40,432 bases of DNA from Candidatus Cryptobacteroides merdigallinarum (GTDB lineage: Bacteria > Bacteroidota > Bacteroidia > Bacteroidales > UBA932), in the NCBI GenBank assembly GCA_017694655.1, contig JADIMQ010000117.1, forward strand, positions 1 to 40,432, in the 5' to 3' direction. The translations under genes were made by a program, and so were the position numbers. Positions 34,089 through 40,432 of this stretch are shown piece by piece (positions within the stretch are counted from its first letter, which is position 1; every line of letters starts with the position of its first letter). The notes under the pieces are model-generated. The model was not told the DNA's origin, searched no databases, and saw nothing but the letters and a program-made list of their open reading frames with translations.

Positions 34089-36017
34089 TTATATTTTGAA
34101 AATCAGTCCTGCCCTGAAATTGAATCCCGGGAGGGGATATCTTGACACTATTTCGTACCTGGTGCCGAATACATTGTTCAGTTCCACTTTTGCCCTGAGC
34201 CATGAGGTTACCGCCCGTGAGACTGTAAGGTCGCAGTTGAGGTAGGCCTTTAGCCTGTTGGCGGCTATGTTGGCCACGGACCTGTACCGGGCTGAATTGT
34301 AGATGCAGTTTACGGCGAAGGCCCATTTCCTGTAGTCGAGGGAGACTGTGGAGGATATGGAGTGCAGCGGAGAATACGGGATCAGTCCCCTGTACCATTG
34401 TGAGGACGGGTCGGTGAAGTCTTCCGATACATTGAAATCATAGTTGAAAAGGAGGGACAGCAGGAGGTCTTTCCTGAATCTGACGCTGTTGTCTATGCTG
34501 AAGGAGAGTCCGCAGGCCTTGACAAGGCCGTAGTTCAGTATCGACCATTTGAACTGGTTGGCGGCGGGAATGCCCACTATCTTGTTCCGGACCCTGTTGT
34601 ACCAGAGGGAGAGAGAGACCGACCCGGCGATGATCCTTGACGAAATGGAGCGCGATACCGTGAAATTATACTGGTCTGCGGTCTCCGGTTCAAGTGCGGA
34701 ATCCAGGTTGGGGGAGGCGGAGTAATAAAGCTCGTTGAATGTCGGCAGCCTGGACGAGTTCTTGTACCACAGCAGGAACCTGAACGAGGGCAGGTCATAC
34801 TGCACTGACAGGAATGGGGATACCTTGTCGAAGGCCCTGGAGGAATTCCCGTCAGTGTGGTTGTAGACCGCCGAGCCGGATACTGAAAAGTTCCCCAGGC
34901 TGAAGTCGGCGCGGAGGGACAGCAGAGAGGAGAAACGGTGTACCGGACTGAACTGCGGGACATCGGTGGAAAGGCGGGTGAACTCCCCGTCCCATGCGGC
35001 GGAGACGGCGAATCCCCCATGTCTGTAGAACGATGACAGTGACAGGTATGCATCCTTCTGCCTGTAATGCAGGTTGAGGTACTGGACGGACTGGTTTCCT
35101 GTGGTGTCCTGGAGATACCTGCAGTAGTCGTCCGAGTATTTCGCCTGTATCCTGGCCCCGTAGTCCGGCTTTATGAAGGAATACCTGCCCTGGACGAACA
35201 GGTTCCTGTCCCACTGCCTGTCCCCGTTCCTTATCTGTCCCGACTGCCGGATTACAGGCCCCGGAAGCCCTCTGGCCGAGGAGTACCAGTATGCTTTCGC
35301 GGAAAACGAGTGAGGGGCGTCCGAGTAATGGAAAGCGGACTCCAGGTGATATGAGAACAGGTCGGAGTTCTTCCTCGTCTCCGTCGTGTCGGCACCGTAT
35401 GCGTTGGTGTATGAAAAAGGATAGTTCCCGGCTGTCGACCTGATGTCTCCGAGAACCTTGAGGTATGTCTTCCCGGAAAGCCGTCTGGAATATGAGCAGT
35501 GGACTGCCGGAGATATGAACGAGCCGTAGGACAGGCTGGCGTCCATCCCGGAAGCTCTGGAGAAGTCCGGCATCCTTGTGGTAAGTATCACTGCCGACCC
35601 GGCTGAAAGTTCCGATGCCGAGGCGAGCAGCGATGACGGCCTGGATGAGTACAGAGTGACGGACTGCAGGTCGTCGGCGGAGTATCTTCCGAGGTCCACC
35701 TGCCCGTTCTGGGCATTGTTCACCTTTATCCCGTCGATGAACACCGATGTGTGCTGTGAGCCTAATGACCTGACGTTCACGGTCTTCAGCCCTCCGAGTC
35801 CTCCGTAGTCCTTTAGCTGGAGGGAGGACGAGTAGCGGAGCACGTCGGCGGCGGAGCTTGCGGACAGGTGCGAAATCGTGCTTTCCCCGATTGTCCTGAT
35901 GTCCGGAGTTCCGGTGAACGAAACGACCTGGGACGAAGCAATGGAATCCCTTGCCGCATCATTCCCGTGTGCGGTCAGGAGAAGTATCGCAGATATGAGG
36001 CTTGCTATATATCCCAT
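34089..36017 (-). CDS. btuB: TonB-dependent vitamin B12 receptor BtuB
   Basis: A 642-residue outer-membrane TonB-dependent receptor. Start 36017 (MGYIASLISAILLLTAHG) gives a normal signal peptide; an upstream in-frame start at 36071 would place charged sequence before it. The plug domain is clear (SSAADVLRYSSSLQLKDYGGLGGLKTVNVRSLG, then HTSVFIDGIKVNNAQNGQVDL, here in separate stretches), followed by a barrel of about 22 strands and a final aromatic FRAGLIFKI. No N-terminal carboxypeptidase-like domain of SusC type is present. It is the first gene under the cobalamin riboswitch. Assignment to B12 is strong from that control and the operon. Confidence 0.92.
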   Translation of the reverse strand: MGYIASLISAILLLTAHGNDAARDSIASSQVVSFTGTPDIRTIGESTISHLSASSAADVLRYSSSLQLKDYGGLGGLKTVNVRSLGSQHTSVFIDGIKVNNAQNGQVDLGRYSADDLQSVTLYSSRPSSLLASASELSAGSAVILTTRMPDFSRASGMDASLSYGSFISPAVHCSYSRRLSGKTYLKVLGDIRSTAGNYPFSYTNAYGADTTETRKNSDLFSYHLESAFHYSDAPHSFSAKAYWYSSARGLPGPVIRQSGQIRNGDRQWDRNLFVQGRYSFIKPDYGARIQAKYSDDYCRYLQDTTGNQSVQYLNLHYRQKDAYLSLSSFYRHGGFAVSAAWDGEFTRLSTDVPQFSPVHRFSSLLSLRADFSLGNFSVSGSAVYNHTDGNSSRAFDKVSPFLSVQYDLPSFRFLLWYKNSSRLPTFNELYYSASPNLDSALEPETADQYNFTVSRSISSRIIAGSVSLSLWYNRVRNKIVGIPAANQFKWSILNYGLVKACGLSFSIDNSVRFRKDLLLSLLFNYDFNVSEDFTDPSSQWYRGLIPYSPLHSISSTVSLDYRKWAFAVNCIYNSARYRSVANIAANRLKAYLNCDLTVSRAVTSWLRAKVELNNVFGTRYEIVSRYPLPGFNFRAGLIFKI

Positions 36018-36059
36018 AAGCTTAATTTGACGGGGATATACGGACGGCATACGGCATAT

Positions 36060-36095
36060 CGGGAAAGGCACGGTGAGGGACGGCTGCCTTTCCCG
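36060..36095 (-). promoter_or_regulatory. Hairpin in the expression platform of the B12 riboswitch
   Basis: CGGGAAAGGCA (36060-36070) and TGCCTTTCCCG (36085-36095) form a perfect 11-bp stem between the aptamer and the btuB start codon. No long U-run follows on the - strand, so it may act on translation or as an intermediate terminator; this is not decided by sequence. Confidence 0.55.
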
Positions 36096-36142
36096 GTACG
36101 CATGAGGCGACCGTAATCCCGCAGTGCCTTGCGTATATGCAT

Positions 36143-36305
36143 CCCGGCAGGTCTTCTGGCTTATCCCGTCTTCCGCGCCTTCCCGCCTGCAGGCAGTGGC
36201 ATGATGCGCAAGACCCCGCCCTTGGGCGGATATGGGAAATACAGCAACGGGTATTGTTCCGGATTCTCACCGGATTCCCTGTTAGGCCGCGTTCGGCGGC
36301 ACCGG
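36143..36305 (-). ncRNA. Cobalamin riboswitch upstream of btuB
   Basis: On the - strand the conserved blocks appear in order: CAGGGAATCCGGTGAGAATC (the 5' arm with GGGAANCCGGTG), ACCCGTTGCTGTA (the CCCGCNACTGT region), ATGCCACTGCC followed by GGGAAGGC, and AAGCCAGAAGACCTGCC (the B12 box). All are in the right spacing for a class-I cobalamin riboswitch. Binding of adenosylcobalamin should lower expression of btuB-btuG-btuF-btuC-btuD. The distance from aptamer to ATG 36017 is about 125 nt and contains a strong hairpin. Confidence 0.95.
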
Positions 36306-36314
36306 ACTGCGCTG

Positions 36315-36345
36315 CAAATTTATAATCTGTCTTGAAATTTTTCAA
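36315..36345 (-). promoter_or_regulatory. Promoter of the cobalamin uptake operon
   Basis: On the - strand TAAATTTG (36322 down to 36315) and TTG (36345 down to 36343) are 20 bp apart, an exact Bacteroidota promoter. Transcription would start close to 36308, just before the riboswitch. Confidence 0.7.
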
Positions 36346-36393
36346 GAATTTTTTTAAACTGTCTCCTGCCGTCCCGGATCCGGCAATAATGAG

Positions 36394-36401
36394 TAACTTT
36401 G
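36394..36401 (+). promoter_or_regulatory. Possible -7 box of the yhcC-type gene
   Basis: TAACTTTG fits TAnnTTTG 49 bases before ATG 36451, facing away from the B12 promoter. No TTG is seen at -33, so support is partial. Confidence 0.35.
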
Positions 36402-36450
36402 GCGCTGCATACACGGGCAAGCCGGGCTTGTCCTGGCAACACAGGAAGAC

Positions 36451-37479
36451 ATGTTCAGTTTCATCGAAGGCAAAAGATACAATTCGTCCGTGGGATATTT
36501 CCGGCGGATATATGGGGAAAGGCTCCAGAAAATAGTGATTGACGCGGGTTTCACCTGCCCTAACCGGGACGGCTCACTCGGTACAGGAGGGTGCACCTAC
36601 TGCGACAACGCCGCATTCCATCCCGGCTACAGCACCCCCGGGAAGTCCTTGCGGCAGCAGATGGACGAGGGGATAGAGTTCCACAGGGGACGGTACAGGA
36701 ACACCGGCCGCTACCTGGCCTATTTCCAGTCATATTCCAACACCTACTCTTCCGTGGACCGGCTCCGGGACCTGTATCTCGAGGCTCTGTCCCATCCGGA
36801 CGTGGCCGGTATAGTGATAGGGACGAGGCCGGACTGCGTGGATGCCCGCAAGCTGGACATGGTCGCCGATATACGGCGCGGCGCATTGCTCCCGGAACCG
36901 GGGTGGAGCCGCATGGTGGGCGGGAAGGAGCTGAAGGCCCCGCTCGTGACCATAGAGTATGGCATAGAGTCCTGCTACGATGCCACATTGGCCAGGATCA
37001 ACCGCGGGCATGACTTCGCTTGTGCGGAAAAGGCTGTCCGGATGACGGCCGCGAGGGACATTGATACCGGGGCGCATTTCATACTCGGCCTGCCGGGAGA
37101 GACCGTGGACATGCTCCTGGACCAGACAGAGGCCATCAACGCCCTGCCCCTGCGCTCCGTCAAGTTCCACCAGCTGCAGATAGTGAAGGGCACTGCAATG
37201 GAGAAGGAGTATGCGGAAAGGCCGGGGGACTTTCTCCGTTTCAGCCTGGACGGATACATAGACTTCATCATAGATATCCTTGAACGGCTCCGCCCGGACA
37301 TCTGCGTCGAGCGCATAGCCGGAGAGGTCCCTCCACGTTTTGTCAACGAGACTCCCTGGGGCCTTGTCCGCAACTTCGAACTGCTCCGGATGCTCGACAA
37401 AAGGCTTGAGGACAGGGACACATGGCAGGGCCGGCTATGGGCTGCATCCCGGTTTTGTCAGGATTCTGCCCGGACATGA
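36451..37479 (+). CDS. Radical SAM protein of the YhcC/TIGR01212 family
   Basis: A 342-residue radical SAM enzyme. The cluster motif is C36-x11-C48-x2-C51 within TCPNRDGSLGTGGCTYC, the wide spacing typical of the YhcC/TIGR01212 and Elp3-like groups. Later family blocks are YFQSYSNTYS, IGTRPDCV, IEYGIESCYDATLARINRGH, FILGLPGE and VKFHQLQIVKGT. The biological reaction of this family is not firmly established. Its natural C-terminus is near DTWQGRLW; the last 12 residues (AASRFCQDSART) are encoded within an 85-bp sequence that recurs after the next gene, so the end of this gene is the site of an insertion or duplication. Confidence 0.9.
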   Translation: MFSFIEGKRYNSSVGYFRRIYGERLQKIVIDAGFTCPNRDGSLGTGGCTYCDNAAFHPGYSTPGKSLRQQMDEGIEFHRGRYRNTGRYLAYFQSYSNTYSSVDRLRDLYLEALSHPDVAGIVIGTRPDCVDARKLDMVADIRRGALLPEPGWSRMVGGKELKAPLVTIEYGIESCYDATLARINRGHDFACAEKAVRMTAARDIDTGAHFILGLPGETVDMLLDQTEAINALPLRSVKFHQLQIVKGTAMEKEYAERPGDFLRFSLDGYIDFIIDILERLRPDICVERIAGEVPPRFVNETPWGLVRNFELLRMLDKRLEDRDTWQGRLWAASRFCQDSART

Positions 37480-37495
37480 ACCGAAAAAACGTGGA
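37411..37495 (+). repeat. 85-bp direct repeat, left copy (end of the yhcC-type gene)
   Basis: This 85-base segment encodes the last 22 codons and stop of the radical SAM gene plus 16 bases beyond. It is repeated at 38781-38865 with one difference (A at 37480, G at 38850). Confidence 0.95.
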
Positions 37496-37557
37496 AATAT
37501 TGCACATAAAATAGTGCATATTTTGCATAAAATTGCACTGAAGTTAGTTCAATTGTG

Positions 37558-37565
37558 TATATTTG
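37558..37565 (+). promoter_or_regulatory. Promoter of the DUF4143 ATPase gene
   Basis: TATATTTG matches TAnnTTTG, with TTG at 37533-37535, 22 bp upstream. It lies inside the inserted segment, so the ATPase gene carries its own promoter. Nearby TGCAC/GTGCA repeats (37501-37518) form a small palindrome. Confidence 0.55.
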
Positions 37566-37589
37566 CTTCATGAAACAAAGGCAAGAAAC

Positions 37590-38765
37590 ATGGATACATT
37601 GTTACAGGCATATAGAATCAGGCTTGATCTGACTCCTGTCGGTTATGTCAGGTCGTTCCATGATACGGTCAACTGGAAAAACCGTCTGATCGGCATCCTT
37701 GGACAAAAGGGTGTAGGGAAATCAACAATGATTCTCCAGCATATCAAGTTGAATGACAATATAGAAGAATCATTGTATGTGCAGGCGGACGATTTTTATT
37801 TTGCAGGTAACAGAATTTACGACCTTGCGCTGGCATTCTTTCAGCGTGGAGGCAAGAAACTGTACATCGACGAGATACATAAGTACAGGGGGTGGACAAC
37901 CGAGATCAAGATGATATATGATCAGCTGCCGCTTCTGCAGGTGGTGTATTCCGGCAGTTCAATACTGGATCTGAAGAAAGGGGGCAAGGCGGACCTGAGC
38001 AGGAGGGCGGTTGAATACACAATGCCGGTTCTTTCCTTCAGGGAATACCTTAACATTTCCCAGGGGTGGAGTCTGAAACCATCTTCGCTGGAAGACATAT
38101 TGGAGGGAAAAGTGTATTTCCCGTACGCAGAATACAGGCCGCTGAAGTATTATCATGAATATCTGCATCATGGCTGCTATCCGTATTTTACAGAGGAGGA
38201 CTTTCTGATAAAACTGAAACAATCCATCAATGCTACCGTCGAAGAGGATATTCCGAAGTATGCGGAGATGACAGTAGCCGCGGCTGTAAAACTGAAGAAA
38301 CTTATGTATATGCTTGCCCAGTCCGTGCCTTATAAGCCGAATCATACAATGCTTGCCAGAGATTTGGACATAAGCAGGAATACACTTCCGGATTACATCG
38401 GATACCTCGAAAAGTCAGGATTGTTCAATGCGTTGCGGGAGAAGTCTACAGGGGATGGCCTGTTGCAGAAAGTAGAGAAGCTTTATCTTGACAATTCGAA
38501 TATCATATATGCCTTGGGGCTCGGTAAGGCTGATGAAGGCACAATAAGGGAAACCATGTTCCTGACATGGACAAAGGAAAGATATTCAGTGAATTCTTCA
38601 AAAATTTCGGACTTTGAGATAAATGGGATTACATTCGAGGTGGGCGGAAAGAACAAGAAAGGAAAGCAGCTGAAGGAAGCAGTCAGGGGCTATATCGTGA
38701 AAGATAATATAGAGTACGTTGCCGGCAATAATATACCTATCTGGATGTTCGGGTTTATTTACTGA
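37590..38765 (+). CDS. AAA-family ATPase with C-terminal DUF4143 domain
   Basis: A 391-residue protein: an AAA_14 ATPase core (Walker A GQKGVGKST, 38-46; Walker B KLYIDEIHKYRGW with Asp94/Glu95; sensor region VVYSGSSILDL), a middle winged-helix-like part (LARDLDISRNTLPDYIGYLEKSGLF), and a DUF4143 C-terminal domain (INGITFEVGGKNKKGKQ, a PD-(D/E)xK-like pattern). The function of this widespread family is unknown. Start at ATG 37590 is preferred; an ATG at 37570 is out of frame and stops quickly. It is AT-richer than its neighbours and flanked by an 85-bp direct repeat, so it is probably a recent arrival. No integrase or transposase is present. Confidence 0.88.
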   Translation: MDTLLQAYRIRLDLTPVGYVRSFHDTVNWKNRLIGILGQKGVGKSTMILQHIKLNDNIEESLYVQADDFYFAGNRIYDLALAFFQRGGKKLYIDEIHKYRGWTTEIKMIYDQLPLLQVVYSGSSILDLKKGGKADLSRRAVEYTMPVLSFREYLNISQGWSLKPSSLEDILEGKVYFPYAEYRPLKYYHEYLHHGCYPYFTEEDFLIKLKQSINATVEEDIPKYAEMTVAAAVKLKKLMYMLAQSVPYKPNHTMLARDLDISRNTLPDYIGYLEKSGLFNALREKSTGDGLLQKVEKLYLDNSNIIYALGLGKADEGTIRETMFLTWTKERYSVNSSKISDFEINGITFEVGGKNKKGKQLKEAVRGYIVKDNIEYVAGNNIPIWMFGFIY

Positions 38766-38780
38766 TTATGCCTGTATCCA

Positions 38781-38865
38781 GACAGGGACACATGGCAGGG
38801 CCGGCTATGGGCTGCATCCCGGTTTTGTCAGGATTCTGCCCGGACATGAGCCGAAAAAACGTGGA
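38781..38865 (+). repeat. 85-bp direct repeat, right copy
   Basis: A second copy of the segment at 37411-37495, identical except at 38850. Here it is outside any gene: only the tail of a coding region without its body. It marks the right edge of the inserted 1.37-kb unit. Confidence 0.95.
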
Positions 38866-38898
38866 TTCGGGGATATTCCGAAAGTTGGAAAATGTTCC

Positions 38899-38930
38899 TT
38901 GACGGATTCCGGCAAAAATTCATATCTTTG
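38899..38930 (+). promoter_or_regulatory. Promoter of guaB
   Basis: TTG at 38899-38901 and TATCTTTG at 38923-38930, 21 bp apart, form a good Bacteroidota promoter 20 bases before ATG 38951. It lies beyond the right repeat, so guaB expression should not depend on the insert. Confidence 0.7.
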
Positions 38931-38950
38931 CAGAATATAAAAAATTCAAG

Positions 38951-40420
38951 ATGCAGACATTTACCAATTATGAGATTCCCGAAGGCCTGACCTTCGATGA
39001 TGTTTTGCTGATCCCGGCCCGCTCGGAAGTCCTTCCGCGGGAAGTAGACGTCACCACATGGTTTTCAAGAGACATCAAGCTCCATACCCCTATCGTTTCC
39101 GCCGCAATGGATACCGTGACGGAGGCTGATCTTGCCATAGCCATGGCAAGGGCCGGAGGTATCGGGGTGATACACAAGAACATGACCATAGAGGAGCAGA
39201 TGGATCAGGTGAGACGGGTGAAGAGGGCCGAGAACGGAATGATATACGACCCTATCACCATCCGTCCGGACGCTACTGTCGGGGACGCTCTCGGCATGAT
39301 GGCCAAGCATCATATCGGCGGAATCCCGGTAGTGGACGAGAAGATGCACCTTATAGGTATAGTCACCAACAGGGACCTGCGCTTCCAGGACAACATGAAG
39401 CTTCCGGTTTCCCAGGTCATGACGTCAGAGAACCTCGTGACCGCCCCCAAGGGCATAGGCCTCGCCGAGGCCACGGGTATCCTCCGCCAGTACAAGTTCG
39501 AGAAACTTCCGGTGGTGGACGAGGACGGGCGCCTCGAGGGCCTCATCACCTACAAGGACCTTATGAAAATAAAGGACAACCCGATAGCGTCCAAGGACTC
39601 CAAGGGCAGGCTCCTGGTTGCCGCAGCCGTGGGCGTGAAGTCGGACACTATAGAGAGGATAGAGATGCTGTCCCAGGCCGGGGCTGACGCCGTGGTCGTG
39701 GACACTGCCCACGGACACTCCGTAGGGGTGCTCAACGTCATAAAGAAAGCCTGTGAAGCCCTCCCTGACATACAGATCGTTGCCGGGAACGTAGCCACTG
39801 CCGAAGGTGCCAAGGCCCTCGCGGATGCAGGGGTCAGCGCAGTGAAGGTCGGCATAGGCCCAGGGTCCATCTGCACCACCCGCGTGATAGCCGGGGTCGG
39901 GATGCCGCAGCTCTCGGCAGTCATGATGGCGTCGGCAGCCCTGAAGGGCACGGGTATCCCTGTCATAGCGGACGGCGGTATCCGGTATTCCGGGGACGTG
40001 GTGAAGGCGCTGGCCGCAGGGGCGAGCACCATCATGGCCGGCTCCCTGTTCGCCGGAGTGGAGGAGTCTCCAGGGGAAACTATCATACTCAATGGACGTA
40101 AGTTCAAGTCGTACAGGGGTATGGGATCTCTCGAGGCCATGCAGCAGGGCTCAAAGGACAGGTACTTCCAGGATATGGAGGACGATATAAAGAAGCTTGT
40201 CCCTGAAGGCATCGTGGCACAGGTCCCTTACAAGGGTACCCTTTCCGAGGTGGTGTACCAGCTCGTCGGCGGACTCCGTGCCGGTATGGGCTATTGCGGG
40301 GCCAAGGACATAGAGGCTCTCCGTTCGGCAAGGTTCGTAAGGATTACCCACGCAGGTTTCGTGGAGGGGCATCCTCACGATGTCACAATCACCCGTGAAT
40401 CCCCGAACTACTCAAGATAG
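38951..40420 (+). CDS. guaB: IMP dehydrogenase
   Basis: A 489-residue enzyme that oxidises IMP to XMP with NAD+, the committed step of GMP synthesis. The TIM barrel starts GLTFDDVLLIPA, is interrupted by two CBS domains (about 95-205; GGIPVVDEKMHLIGIVTNRD and LPVVDEDGRLEGLITYKD), and carries the catalytic loop GIGPGSICTTRV with Cys308. The flap region YFQDMED and the C-terminal GYCGAKDIEAL are also present. Full length; the stop codon is 12 bases before the end of the window. Confidence 0.97.
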   Translation: MQTFTNYEIPEGLTFDDVLLIPARSEVLPREVDVTTWFSRDIKLHTPIVSAAMDTVTEADLAIAMARAGGIGVIHKNMTIEEQMDQVRRVKRAENGMIYDPITIRPDATVGDALGMMAKHHIGGIPVVDEKMHLIGIVTNRDLRFQDNMKLPVSQVMTSENLVTAPKGIGLAEATGILRQYKFEKLPVVDEDGRLEGLITYKDLMKIKDNPIASKDSKGRLLVAAAVGVKSDTIERIEMLSQAGADAVVVDTAHGHSVGVLNVIKKACEALPDIQIVAGNVATAEGAKALADAGVSAVKVGIGPGSICTTRVIAGVGMPQLSAVMMASAALKGTGIPVIADGGIRYSGDVVKALAAGASTIMAGSLFAGVEESPGETIILNGRKFKSYRGMGSLEAMQQGSKDRYFQDMEDDIKKLVPEGIVAQVPYKGTLSEVVYQLVGGLRAGMGYCGAKDIEALRSARFVRITHAGFVEGHPHDVTITRESPNYSR

Positions 40421-40432
40421 AGGGCGGATGAG

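Noticed and set aside
37570..37632. Alternative start of the DUF4143 ATPase at ATG 37570
   Set aside because: That frame stops after 20 codons; the ATPase frame begins at 37590.
37411..38865. Insertion sequence with target-site duplication
   Set aside because: No transposase, no terminal inverted repeats seen, and an 85-bp duplication is far longer than insertion sequences make.

Overview
The window looks like a chromosome segment of a high-GC member of the Bacteroidales. The evidence is type V (FimA/Mfa1) lipoprotein fimbriae, a BtuB/BtuG-type vitamin B12 surface system, Bacteroidota-type promoters (TTG, about 20-22 bp, then TAnnTTTG) before several genes, and few Shine-Dalgarno sites. Most genes are GC-rich yet use ATA (Ile) and AGG (Arg) freely. 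A Rikenellaceae-like or related uncultured lineage is plausible, but the genus cannot be read from the sequence.

Layout. (1) 1-13600, + strand: a long fimbrial operon. It encodes a DUF3575 barrel protein, a DUF3868/OmpA-like/TPR protein, an Mfa1-type pilin, an FimB/Mfa2-type anchor and six further fimbrillin-like lipoproteins. Four of the last ones carry C-terminal extensions of graded length, the longest a GLUG beta-helix. Two genes are out of frame just after the signal peptide: the first at a G8 tract (a candidate phase-variation switch), the sixth at 5981-6088. (2) 13656-17126: a divergent hexuronate locus with a LacI-type regulator, an SDR oxidoreductase and mannonate dehydratase UxuA. 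A perfect 16-bp operator overlaps the uxu promoter. (3) 17127-20067: an array of hairpins, then a low-GC island on the - strand with an AAA15-type ATPase and an RloB-like TOPRIM protein, which resembles AbiL/RloAB phage defence. (4) 20068-27691: housekeeping genes recJ (+), then aroK, parC, era and an RluB-type pseudouridine synthase with a long Arg/Gly-rich N-terminus (all -). (5) 27792-29729: tonB, exbD and exbB (-). (6) 29902-36305: a cobalamin uptake operon (-), read as riboswitch, btuB, btuG, btuF, btuC, btuD. (7) 36451-40420, + strand: a radical SAM YhcC-family gene, an AT-richer insert with one AAA/DUF4143 ATPase gene, and guaB.

How the parts work together. Regions 5 and 6 form a complete route for B12: BtuG and BtuB at the outer membrane, TonB-ExbBD for energy, BtuF for periplasmic capture, and BtuCD for import, with the riboswitch closing the feedback loop. 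Region 1 should build and decorate one surface fimbria. Region 2 feeds D-mannonate/fructuronate into the KDG branch. The points most worth a second look are the G8 switch, the 85-bp direct repeats (84/85 identical) that bracket the DUF4143 ATPase gene, the ATPase-RloB pair, and the dense multi-hairpin structures found between convergent genes.
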